DNA from: Acidimicrobiaceae bacterium
GTDB taxonomy: Bacteria > Actinomycetota > Acidimicrobiia > Acidimicrobiales > RAAP-2
Direction: 5' to 3'
Length of the DNA: 37,697 nucleotides
NCBI GenBank assembly: GCA_013044265.1
Contig: JABEUQ010000226.1
Coordinates: forward strand, 1 to 37,697
The position numbers and the translations under genes are program-made. Every line of letters starts with the position of its first letter. The first letter of the stretch is position 1. Below, in pieces: positions 29,596-37,697 of this stretch. The notes under the pieces are model-generated. The model made no database searches and had not been told where the DNA came from. It saw only the letters and a program-made list of their open reading frames with translations.

Positions 29596-30401
29596 TGCAG
29601 TCCTCCGAATAAATCTTCGACACAGGCTAGTGACGACTCGTCACGCCGCCACCCGAGCTGGTAGTACTCGGTACCAAAGATCAGAGCGAACAATTCAGCA
29701 TCCATCGTGACGAGGTCAGCGTTATCGCTCTGGGAGGCGTGCGTGGCGATGGCCTGTTGCTTACGGGCGCTGAATCGCGAGACGTCCATCGCACAAGTCA
29801 CCAACTCGTCTGGAATATCAGCGACCGCGTCCTGCACCCACGCTGGCAGGGAGACACCCTGGCCGAGCGCCTGGTGCACGAAAGACTTCAACACACTGCG
29901 CGGCACGACGGGATAGAACAGCCGCTGTGCGCACGAACTCAACTCGACGGCACGGCGCGTCACGATATGTGCCATCACGTGGTCGGGGTGTCCGTAGAAG
30001 CCGTTCTCGTCGTAGGTCACCACGACCGACGCATTCTCTTGATCGATGACATCAGCGATGAATCGCGCTGTAGCTTCGACGTCGGCGTTCATGAAGGCGT
30101 CGCCATCTTGATTCGCCAACCAACCCATCATGCCCGAGTCTTTGAAACCTAGGGTGAGTTGGCGGTCGAAACCCACGAGTTCACCGGCGCGCATCAGTTC
30201 ACCCGCCCTGGTCGCACGCGTGACCGCCGCGTCGTGACCGAGGTCCGCGCCGGAACGACCGTGATCATCAAAACCAAGTTGACCCATCGTGCAGGTGATG
30301 AGGACGTTGCGCACCTCACGCTCGGCGTAATGCGACGTGATACCCGCGGTGAAGAGCGATTCGTCGTCGGGGTGAGCATGAACGCACAGGAGAGTCGGCA
30401 T
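29592..30401 (-). CDS. LmbE/PIG-L family deacetylase, second tandem paralogue
   Basis: CVHAHPDDESLFTAG, LGFKDSGMMGW, YDENGFYGHPDHVMAH. Track ORF to 30410. Confidence 0.9.
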   Translation of the reverse strand: MPTLLCVHAHPDDESLFTAGITSHYAEREVRNVLITCTMGQLGFDDHGRSGADLGHDAAVTRATRAGELMRAGELVGFDRQLTLGFKDSGMMGWLANQDGDAFMNADVEATARFIADVIDQENASVVVTYDENGFYGHPDHVMAHIVTRRAVELSSCAQRLFYPVVPRSVLKSFVHQALGQGVSLPAWVQDAVADIPDELVTCAMDVSRFSARKQQAIATHASQSDNADLVTMDAELFALIFGTEYYQLGWRRDESSLACVEDLFGGLQ

Positions 30402-30416
30402 AAGTATCACACGAGA

Positions 30417-31994
30417 TTACGAGGTGGAGATCTGAATGACACGAACCACCAAAAGGGTTCCCGCCGCGAAGAGATAGATACTCTGTCCACGCATCAAATA
30501 ACGCCGTGCTCGCGAACTCGGCAGCGGCGTCAGTAGCGAAAGCCGTGGGGTACGCCAGTCGCGACGATCGATATCAAAAGTAGGTGGCGGCGACATCTTG
30601 CGTAATCCGATCGGTAGCCCGATGAGCAGGCCCACGAGGTCGAAACCGGCCAGCCACTCGAGCAGTGCGATGACGTTGACCGAGGTGAACAACGTCGAGA
30701 CCATCAGTCCAACGGAGAGCACGACCAACACCGAAATGATGGTGATCGCGATGGCGTTGAGCCACTTAGGATTCACCCACGGGCCCATGACCGCACGGTC
30801 ATTGCACAGCAACAACACAATGATGGTGGTCGAGGGTAACATCAACCCACAAATCGCCTGGACCGACAAGGTGATGAGACCGAGGGGGGCGTGAGGAATG
30901 ACCGCCACCGTGCCGGCCAGTGCCAATAGCGCCGCGAATCCACCGTAAAATCCCTTGGCTTCAGAGAAGCGCGCATTCAGTCCTTGATGGCTACTCGATA
31001 GGTCGCCAATGGCGTAGGAACTCGCGAGCGTCACCGCCGCCGCACCAATTACCGAAGCGTTCAATAGCAAAATTGCGAAGAACCCTCCGGCACCGTGACC
31101 AACGTAGTGATTAAGACCATGCGCGACGTCCAGAGCTGAGGTGAACGCGTTGGTGCCGCCGTGCCCCGACAAGCCCGCCGCGGCTGACGCCATCAGCGCC
31201 GAGGCGCCAATGACGACAATGACTGAACCAATGATGGTGTCCGCTCGCTCGTAGTTGAGCCAACGTGGTGTGATCTTCTTGTCCACGATATTGGACTCCT
31301 GGAAGAACAACTGCCAAGGGGCCACGGTAGTGCCGATAATCGAAATGATGAGTAGCACCGCGGTGGAACTGGCGCCACCGCGGATGCCCGGGGTGATTGC
31401 GTGAAGAATCACTTGGTGTACTTGAGGCTTGACGACCACCAGCAGCGGGACCACGAAAATATTGATTGCGACGAAGAGCATCATGAAACGCTCCCAGCGA
31501 CGAAATGAGCCCGTCGCAGTGACTGCAAAGAGTAGAGCGACGGCGACGGGTACCGATATATATGGTGAGACACCGAAGTATTCCATCGAAAGAGAAATGC
31601 CGATGAACTCGGTGACGATAATCAAGAAATTAAGAAAGAGGATCGAGTAAATCGATAGATTGCCCCAATAACGTCCGAAACGTTCGCGAATTAAGCGACC
31701 GTGCCCGACACCGGTGACGGCGCCCAGACGCGCCACCATCTCTTGAATGATGATCAGCACCGGAATAAGTACTGGCAGCGTCCACAGGAGGGTATAACCG
31801 TAGTTCTGACCCGCCTGCGCGTAGGTAGAGACGCCACCGGCGTCATTGTCGCCCACCATCACAATCAGCCCCGGTCCAATAATGGCCAGTAGGGTGAGGA
31901 GGCGAGCTCGTGCGCCTCGACGAGCGCCATGGTCGTAGGAGCCAATGGTGCCGAAGGCACCGGCAATCTGATTCTCGGTTGACTTCTCACTCAC
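30417..31994 (-). CDS. NRAMP-superfamily divalent metal transporter, noncanonical metal site (NRMT-like)
   Basis: NRAMP-like multi-TM: LLTLLAIIGPGLIVMVGDNDAGGVSTYAQAGQNYGY, GTTVAPWQLFFQESNIVDKKI. AAAGGAGA Shine-Dalgarno supports GTG start at 31994 (track ORF to 32036). Confidence 0.85.
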   Translation of the reverse strand: MSEKSTENQIAGAFGTIGSYDHGARRGARARLLTLLAIIGPGLIVMVGDNDAGGVSTYAQAGQNYGYTLLWTLPVLIPVLIIIQEMVARLGAVTGVGHGRLIRERFGRYWGNLSIYSILFLNFLIIVTEFIGISLSMEYFGVSPYISVPVAVALLFAVTATGSFRRWERFMMLFVAINIFVVPLLVVVKPQVHQVILHAITPGIRGGASSTAVLLIISIIGTTVAPWQLFFQESNIVDKKITPRWLNYERADTIIGSVIVVIGASALMASAAAGLSGHGGTNAFTSALDVAHGLNHYVGHGAGGFFAILLLNASVIGAAAVTLASSYAIGDLSSSHQGLNARFSEAKGFYGGFAALLALAGTVAVIPHAPLGLITLSVQAICGLMLPSTTIIVLLLCNDRAVMGPWVNPKWLNAIAITIISVLVVLSVGLMVSTLFTSVNVIALLEWLAGFDLVGLLIGLPIGLRKMSPPPTFDIDRRDWRTPRLSLLTPLPSSRARRYLMRGQSIYLFAAGTLLVVRVIQISTS

Positions 31995-32173
31995 GCTCCA
32001 TCTCCTTTCGTTCTCTCGTGGTCGTTCGCGAATCAACCACGTGGGACGAAAGGCGCTAGGGGCGCGCCCCGTCTCTCATCGGAGGTTGAGTCGTGTCATG
32101 GACAGCTCTCAAACTGGTACTAGGGGGTTTCAGACAAGCCCCCTTAGAACGATGGAACGCGAACTCCGGAGCA

Positions 32174-33433
32174 TTATTCTTCCACCGCCGTCATTCCAAA
32201 CTCCTTGCGCCAACCCTGCGGCAACAATTCTTCGAGCAAGTCATCAACGGTGATGACGCCAATCATGACGTTGTGCTCTTCGTCGAGCACGGGTACGACG
32301 GTCAGATTGAAGTCACTCATCTTGCGCGCCACGCGGTGCAAGTCCCAGTGTGGGTGCACGTGGCTCATCTGCGTTCGCGAGACGCTGAGGGCCAACTCAT
32401 TGTCGCGCGCTTTCACCAGTGGCCCCAGAGCAGCCGCTCCAACGGTTTTGCCTTCGGCGTCGGTGACGAAGACTGCGTGCAGGGATTCGGCGGGCACGTT
32501 GGAAGTACGAATCGCCTCAATCGCCTCGGCCACGGTGGCGCTATCAGCGACGGAAACGAAATCGGTGTTCATCAAACCACCCGCGGTATCGGCATTGTAC
32601 GACAGCAGTTGACGAACCTTGACTTGCTGCTGGGAAGGGAGCCCCTCGAGGATTGGCAGTCGGCGCTCCTGATCGATCTCGTTGATGAGATCTGCCGCGT
32701 TGTCGGGTTCCATGCGCGTCAGCAGTCGTGCGGCCTCAGTATCTGAACGCGATTCGAGGAATTCAAGCTGGTGTTCGGTGTCGAGTTCTTCAAAGACGTC
32801 GGCCTCGAGCTCCCGGTCGAGGCCGACCGCCTCAATGATCTCTTCGCCCTCTTCGTGGCTCGCATGTTCCACCAAGTCGGCGATCTGGGCCGGGTGCAAC
32901 TTGGCCAACTTGCGATACGGGATGCGCAGCCGCGCCGAAGGCACGTGCGAGACGAAGGGTTCGATGGAAGCGAAGTCAACGATGGCCTCGGCCTTGAGAC
33001 GTTGACCCATGCGCTGGCCCAGAACACGACGAAAGAATGGGCGACGTCCGGGGTCCACTCCCACCACTTCCCAGCGACCATCGATTTCTGCGATCTCAAT
33101 CTCGTTGGCAATGATCAAACGCCCCCGCACCAGATTGATCAAGTTGCGTGCCAGGAGGTCCTCGGCCAACAGCAGCTCGCCGGGGCGACGCTCGAAACGG
33201 CGCAGGTCGACGCGTTTCCCTTGAAACGTCATGCGACCCTCAACTAGTCCACCAATCTTTCGAATTGGCACGAAGAGGTTGCGACCCTCGATGCGAATCA
33301 CCGCTCCGACAATGGGCGGGTGCGCATCGTCGCCGAGCCTCGCGACCAGATCCTGGACGCGGCCAATCCGGTCACCGTCCTGATCAAAGATCGGACGGCG
33401 CAGGAACGTGGAGAGGTGGAGAATATCAGTCAT
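32174..33433 (-). CDS. PRC-barrel + MgtE N-terminal + tandem CBS domain protein lacking a membrane domain
   Basis: N-terminal PRC-like FLRRPIFDQDGDRIGRVQDLV; MgtE_N repeats KLHPAQIADLVEH..., EPDNAADLINEI..., LLSYNADTAGGLMNTDFVSV; CBS pair ending GVITVDDLLEELLPQ; no hydrophobic TM region afterwards. Confidence 0.9.
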   Translation of the reverse strand: MTDILHLSTFLRRPIFDQDGDRIGRVQDLVARLGDDAHPPIVGAVIRIEGRNLFVPIRKIGGLVEGRMTFQGKRVDLRRFERRPGELLLAEDLLARNLINLVRGRLIIANEIEIAEIDGRWEVVGVDPGRRPFFRRVLGQRMGQRLKAEAIVDFASIEPFVSHVPSARLRIPYRKLAKLHPAQIADLVEHASHEEGEEIIEAVGLDRELEADVFEELDTEHQLEFLESRSDTEAARLLTRMEPDNAADLINEIDQERRLPILEGLPSQQQVKVRQLLSYNADTAGGLMNTDFVSVADSATVAEAIEAIRTSNVPAESLHAVFVTDAEGKTVGAAALGPLVKARDNELALSVSRTQMSHVHPHWDLHRVARKMSDFNLTVVPVLDEEHNVMIGVITVDDLLEELLPQGWRKEFGMTAVEE

Positions 33434-33536
33434 GACGCACTCTGTAGCCCCTTAAGGCTACCCCCTAGCGCGCTCGAGCGACCGCGCGCTCAGTGAACTT
33501 CGAGCGAACAGTGCTGGTCATGGTCGTGATGGCCAG

Positions 33537-34562
33537 TCAACTCGCCGGAGTGAAGTGGGTCAAGACTTCGCCGACGAAATCAATGTCGTCATCGCTCACG
33601 CCAGCGTGAGTAACGAATCGAACGCGCCGGGGTGCGATGGTTCCGCACCACACGCCGCGCTGGGTGAGTTCGAACACGATCTGGCGGGCCTGAGGATGAT
33701 CGAAGGCAACGATATTGGTGCGACACCGGGTCGGGTCGTACTCCGACTCGGGAAACGCACTCGCTACGAGTTCACCGAGCTTGCGCGCGCGAACATGGTC
33801 CTCAGCGAGGCGTTCGACCATGCTCTCCAGCGCCACCAACCCCGCCGCGGCGAGAATACCCACTTGTCGCATCGCTCCCCCGAGTCGCTTACGTTCAACT
33901 CGCGCGTCAGTCATCAACCCCGCTGGACCCGCGAGCAGGGAGCCCACCGGTGCGCATAGGCCCTTGGACAAACAGGCCATCACCGTGGTGGAGCAGGCGG
34001 CGATGTCGCGCGGCGACTCACCCGTGGCAATGGACGCGTTGAAGAGACGTGCGCCATCCATGTGAATTGGCTTGTCCCCCAGGGCGCGCGCCAACGCATT
34101 CAGATGTTCGAGGTCCCACGGTGCACCGCCGGCACTCATGTGGGTGTTCTCGAGCGCCACCATTGAGACGGCGACCTGATGATCTTGCTCCGCGTCGACG
34201 ATGTCCATAACTTCGTCGACGTTCAACTCACCTCGCGCGTCGTCCACGAGAGCGAACTGCACCGAGGCATTGCGCGCCGAGGCGCCCATCTCGAAACTCA
34301 CCACGTGCTGGCCTTTGCCCGCAATAATGACGTCACCGGGTCGAGTCAAGATCCTGACCGCGATCTGGTTCGCCATGACTCCCGAAGGGACGAACACTGC
34401 TGCTTCCTTGCCCACCATCTCAGCGAATCGCTGCTCGAGGGCGTGCACCGTCGGATCATCACCGAAGCCGTCGTCACCGACGACCGCGGAAGCCATTGCC
34501 TCGCGCATCGCGCGAGTGGGTTGGGTGACGGTGTCGGAGCGTAAATCCACGTGGCGGGTCAT
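33537..34562 (-). CDS. ltaE: Low-specificity L-threonine aldolase
   Basis: DLRSDTVTQPTRAMREAM, VGDDGFGDDPTVHALEQ, HMDGARLFNA, CLSKGLCAPVGSLLAG. Confidence 0.93.
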   Translation of the reverse strand: MTRHVDLRSDTVTQPTRAMREAMASAVVGDDGFGDDPTVHALEQRFAEMVGKEAAVFVPSGVMANQIAVRILTRPGDVIIAGKGQHVVSFEMGASARNASVQFALVDDARGELNVDEVMDIVDAEQDHQVAVSMVALENTHMSAGGAPWDLEHLNALARALGDKPIHMDGARLFNASIATGESPRDIAACSTTVMACLSKGLCAPVGSLLAGPAGLMTDARVERKRLGGAMRQVGILAAAGLVALESMVERLAEDHVRARKLGELVASAFPESEYDPTRCRTNIVAFDHPQARQIVFELTQRGVWCGTIAPRRVRFVTHAGVSDDDIDFVGEVLTHFTPAS

Positions 34563-34599
34563 TGTAAGAGGTTAGCCATGCACTTCTAGACTGCCTTTC
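34563..34599. promoter_or_regulatory. 37-bp divergent intergenic region with two face-to-face -10-like elements (TAACCT minus, TAGACT plus)
   Basis: TAACCT-CTTACA-ATG (minus gene, N6) and TAGACT-GCCTTTC-ATG (plus gene, N7); neither start has an SD sequence. Confidence 0.5.
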
Positions 34600-35013
34600 A
34601 TGAACGATGAAACCTCTTCGATAGCCAACGATGCCACCAACGTCCACGATTTCTTGGGCATCCGTACGATTGAGGCCACGCCTGATCGAGTGGTCTTGGA
34701 ACTCGACGTGACCGCGCACGTGCACCAGCCCTATGGCATATTGCACGGTGGCGTCTCGGCACTGCTCGCCGAAGGTGCTGCTTCGGTAGGTGGCAGCGTG
34801 AGCGTCGAGACTGGCCAGGCCGTGGTGGGTACCGAGTTGAATATTTCGCACCTGCGACCCATCCGCTCGGGAGTCATCACCGCAACAGCCACCCCAATTC
34901 GAAAGGGCCGCACGGTGCACGTGTGGGCTATTGAAATGACCGACGAGCGCGGCCGTCAGATTTCGGTGGCGAGATGCTCGTTGCAAGTTGTCACCGCCAC
35001 CGTCTCCAACTAG
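34600..35013 (+). CDS. PaaI-family hotdog-fold thioesterase
   Basis: PYGILHGGVSALLAEGAASVGG ... VVGTELNISHLRPIRSGVITATATPIRKGRTVHVWAIEMTDERGRQISVARC. Confidence 0.9.
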   Translation: MNDETSSIANDATNVHDFLGIRTIEATPDRVVLELDVTAHVHQPYGILHGGVSALLAEGAASVGGSVSVETGQAVVGTELNISHLRPIRSGVITATATPIRKGRTVHVWAIEMTDERGRQISVARCSLQVVTATVSN

Positions 35014-35063
35014 GCCCACGGCATAGACTGACGGCAGTATCGAGCCAGTGAGGGGCTGACAAC

Positions 35064-35984
35064 ATGGGAGTTCGCTTCAAGGGCTGGGGAATTGGCCTGC
35101 CCGACCGCATTGTGACCAATGACGAGCTCTCGCTGACTCTCGACACCTCTGACGAATGGATCTCTGAACGCACTGGTATTCGCCAGCGCTACGTCGGTGG
35201 GACAGCGCGTTCGCTGGGCGTGATCGCCGGACGTAACGCCATGGCTGACGCGGGCGTCGAGCCCGAAGATATTGATTTCGTCCTGCTGGCGACCACGTCG
35301 CCTGACCGCATCGCTCCCGCGACCGCTGTATTGATTGCGAATGACCTCGGCCTGAAATGCCCGGCGATGGACGTCAACGCGGCCTGCAGCGGCTTCATGT
35401 ACGCAGTGCGCACCGCACAAGGCTTACTCGAGACGGGTAACAAGCGCATCTTGGTTATTGGCGCCGAGCATCTTTCGAATTGGGTCGACTGGACGGACCG
35501 TAATGTCGCCGTACTGCTGGCCGACGGCGGCGGCGCGGCGGTCCTCGAATACGACCCCGACATCAACGACATACTTTCTTTCGCACTGAACGCCGACGGC
35601 TCGGGTGCCGACCTGTTGACCTGCGAGCACGAGGGCACCTTCACTATGGACGGCCGCGAGGTCTTTCGTCGTGCGGTGCGCGTGGTCGTCGAGTCGTCGC
35701 AACAGGCCCTCGAGCGTGCCGGTATTACCGCTGACGATCTGGCGCTGGTCATCCCGCACCAGGCGAATATCCGCATCATCCAAGCGGTCGTGGACCGCTT
35801 GGGTATTGGCATGGACCGTGCGGTCATCGCCCTCGACCGTTACGGCAACACTTCCAGCGCCTCGATTCCCCTGGCATTTGACGTTGCGCGTAGCGAGGGC
35901 CGCATCAAGACCGGCGACTACGCGCTCTTGACCGGTTTCGGCGCTGGTATGACGTGGGCCTCAGCCGTCGTTAAGTGGTCTTGA
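35064..35984 (+). CDS. fabH: 3-oxoacyl-ACP synthase III (KAS III)
   Basis: TSDEWISERTGIRQRYV, NAACSGFMYA (Cys), IPHQANIRII (His), YGNTSSASIPLA (Asn), GFGAGMTWAS. Confidence 0.93.
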   Translation: MGVRFKGWGIGLPDRIVTNDELSLTLDTSDEWISERTGIRQRYVGGTARSLGVIAGRNAMADAGVEPEDIDFVLLATTSPDRIAPATAVLIANDLGLKCPAMDVNAACSGFMYAVRTAQGLLETGNKRILVIGAEHLSNWVDWTDRNVAVLLADGGGAAVLEYDPDINDILSFALNADGSGADLLTCEHEGTFTMDGREVFRRAVRVVVESSQQALERAGITADDLALVIPHQANIRIIQAVVDRLGIGMDRAVIALDRYGNTSSASIPLAFDVARSEGRIKTGDYALLTGFGAGMTWASAVVKWS

Positions 35985-36122
35985 GATATATCGTTGCGTC
36001 TCCAACGAGTAATCACCGGCCCAACTCCTTTGGCGCGAGTATCGCGTGCGCGAAAGATCAGCACGACTTCCTAACGTAGTCAACGAGCCCTCGTTCGATG
36101 TTGCGCTGACGAAAGGAGGAAT

Positions 36123-36557
36123 ATGACTGCTATCAGTATCGATATCCTGATACCTCGGCCTCGTCAGATTGTGTGGGAGGAATTGCGCCACATCGATCGA
36201 CACGTTCACTGGATGTCCGACGCGGTCAGCATTGATTTTCAATCCCAACAGCACGAAGGGGTGGGTACCACTTTCGACTGCTTGACCAAGGTGGGGCCCT
36301 TTAAGACCAAGGACGTGATGAGCGTCACGCGCTGGGATGACGCGGTCGCGATCGGCGTCACTCACCACGGTCTCTTTACGGGGCACGGCGAATTCCTTCT
36401 CGCTGACGAGGGGACTGACACGCGCATGACCTGGCGTGAGAACCTAGTCTTCCCTTGGTGGTTCGCCGGATCTCTGGGCGCCTTCGTGGCCCGCCCGCTC
36501 CTGTGTTTGATCTGGAAGAAAAATCTTTCCGGTCTCGCTCGTCTCCTAATTTCGTAG
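36123..36557 (+). CDS. SRPBCC (polyketide cyclase/START-like) family protein
   Basis: ISIDILIPRPRQIVWEELRHIDRHVHWM...GVGTTFDCLTKVGPFKTKDVMSVTRWD; strong AAAGGAGG before ATG. Confidence 0.75.
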   Translation: MTAISIDILIPRPRQIVWEELRHIDRHVHWMSDAVSIDFQSQQHEGVGTTFDCLTKVGPFKTKDVMSVTRWDDAVAIGVTHHGLFTGHGEFLLADEGTDTRMTWRENLVFPWWFAGSLGAFVARPLLCLIWKKNLSGLARLLIS

Positions 36558-36586
36558 GACCGGGTCAGCCCGACGTCAAACTAGTG

Positions 36587-37423
36587 TTACAGGGTTTCGA
36601 CGACTCGCGAGTACACCGCGGGACGTCGAAGACGTAGAACCTCAATCTGAGAGCGCCGCTCGTGAACCTCCTGAACGTCCACGTCGGCGAGGAGTACTTC
36701 TTCGTCGGTGGCGCCAGCTTCAGCGAGGACGACTCCCCACGGATCGATGATCATTGAATGACCGTGAGTCGCCAGACCCTCAGCGGTAGTGCCCGCTTGC
36801 GCGGCGGCGATGACGTAGGCGTGGTTCTCGATGGCTCGCGCCCGCAGCAGCACCTCCCAGTGCGCTGGACCGGTGAAGGCCGAGAACGCCGCCGGGACCG
36901 CAAACATTTCCGCGCCGGCCAGAGCGAGAGCGCGATACAGTTCGGCGAAGCGCACGTCGAAGCAGATGCTCATTCCCAGGCGCATCTCTCCCACGTCGAC
37001 GACCTTCATCTCTTCGCCGGGTGTGAAATATTCTGATTCGAAGTACGTCACGCCACCGGGAGGCTGCGCGTCAAAGAGGTGCAACTTTCGATAGACCGCT
37101 ACGACGTCGCCCTTCGGTGCGATGACCACGCTGGTATTGAAGAACCGACCATCGAGTGCTGGTTCGAGCATGCTACCCAGGTGGATGGTGAGGCCGCGAC
37201 CCTTCGCTTCTAACCCCAATTGACGTATGAAGCCGTCCCCGAGAGTCTTGGCCGCCGTGTCGTAGCCCGAGCGAGGCCCCCAGTACGTGGCGTACTCGGG
37301 TAATTGGATATAGGTCGCGCCCATGTCGCTGGCTCGTTCGACCAGTCGAAAAATCGCCGACTCATTAGCCATCACGTCACTGCCCGACGTCATCTGGATC
37401 GCTGCCACCCGCACGGTACTCAT
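36587..37423 (-). CDS. Carbon-nitrogen hydrolase (nitrilase superfamily)
   Basis: QLPEYATYWG (Glu), YRKLHLFD (Lys), GMSICFDVRFAELYRALALAGAEMFAVPAAFS (Cys), ENHAYVIAAAQAG. Confidence 0.92.
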   Translation of the reverse strand: MSTVRVAAIQMTSGSDVMANESAIFRLVERASDMGATYIQLPEYATYWGPRSGYDTAAKTLGDGFIRQLGLEAKGRGLTIHLGSMLEPALDGRFFNTSVVIAPKGDVVAVYRKLHLFDAQPPGGVTYFESEYFTPGEEMKVVDVGEMRLGMSICFDVRFAELYRALALAGAEMFAVPAAFSAFTGPAHWEVLLRARAIENHAYVIAAAQAGTTAEGLATHGHSMIIDPWGVVLAEAGATDEEVLLADVDVQEVHERRSQIEVLRLRRPAVYSRVVETL

Positions 37424-37697
37424 TATCCACCCTTTTGATCGTTGGCGATTTTGCGCTGCATAATTCGTAATCCCGGTAAAGCTAGGCGGTCCTTCGCTCG
37501 ATGAGACGCTTCCTTGGACGCAATCACGTCGGCCAGACTGGCAATCTGCACAATGACGCCGTCGATCTCGAACTCGCTCGCCCCGGCGACAATGGCGTCG
37601 TAGTCACGATGACCGGCGGGTCTCATCACCAGGTCCAGGTCACCGAAGGTCGTCGTGAGGTTGAGCACGCTGACACGCTCGAGGGGAGTCGCCGCAA
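37423..37697 (-). CDS. C-terminal part of a nucleotidyltransferase-like protein, open at the right window edge
   Basis: Frame remains open upstream of the listed start (ATPLERVSVLNLTTTFGDLDLVMRPAGHRDYDAIVAG...VQIASLADVIASKEASHRAKDRLALPGLR). Confidence 0.6.
   Translation of the reverse strand, partial: AATPLERVSVLNLTTTFGDLDLVMRPAGHRDYDAIVAGASEFEIDGVIVQIASLADVIASKEASHRAKDRLALPGLRIMQRKIANDQKGG

Overview
High-GC, probably actinobacterial (Acidimicrobiia-like, inferred) chromosomal window. It is mostly ordinary metabolic and transport genes, with two decaying regions. From left to right: the 3' end of a Thr/Pro-repeat surface protein with a PPATG sorting signal, overlapping a sortase; an SDR; a DedA/VTT-like membrane gene interrupted by an in-frame TAA; a TPC-motif P1B ATPase with a C-terminal hemerythrin domain; a tryptophanase/TPL-fold lyase; an AI-2E-family permease convergent with a PEBP protein; a gene-poor stretch with a degraded ORF; an ABC-F ATPase; a five-gene operon (NMT1/THI5-type ABC transporter + ribokinase + nucleoside hydrolase); remnants of a MacB/FtsX-type exporter; ychF, ahcY and a cysteine-synthase-like gene; a glutamine-synthetase-like/ALDH/SDR operon divergent from an APC permease; two tandem LmbE/Mca-like deacetylases; a noncanonical NRAMP transporter downstream of a detached PRC-MgtE_N-CBS protein; threonine aldolase divergent from a thioesterase and a KAS III; an SRPBCC protein, a nitrilase-family protein and a partial nucleotidyltransferase-like gene. 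The strongest candidate for an under-described system is the MgtE sensory module encoded in trans next to an NRAMP whose TM1/TM6 metal-site motifs are atypical (NRMT/Mg2+-like). Next are the nucleoside-salvage operon with an NMT1-type transporter and the gamma-glutamylation-type amine operon. No rRNA, tRNA or CRISPR was found. All family calls are from reading translated motifs; no database search was possible.
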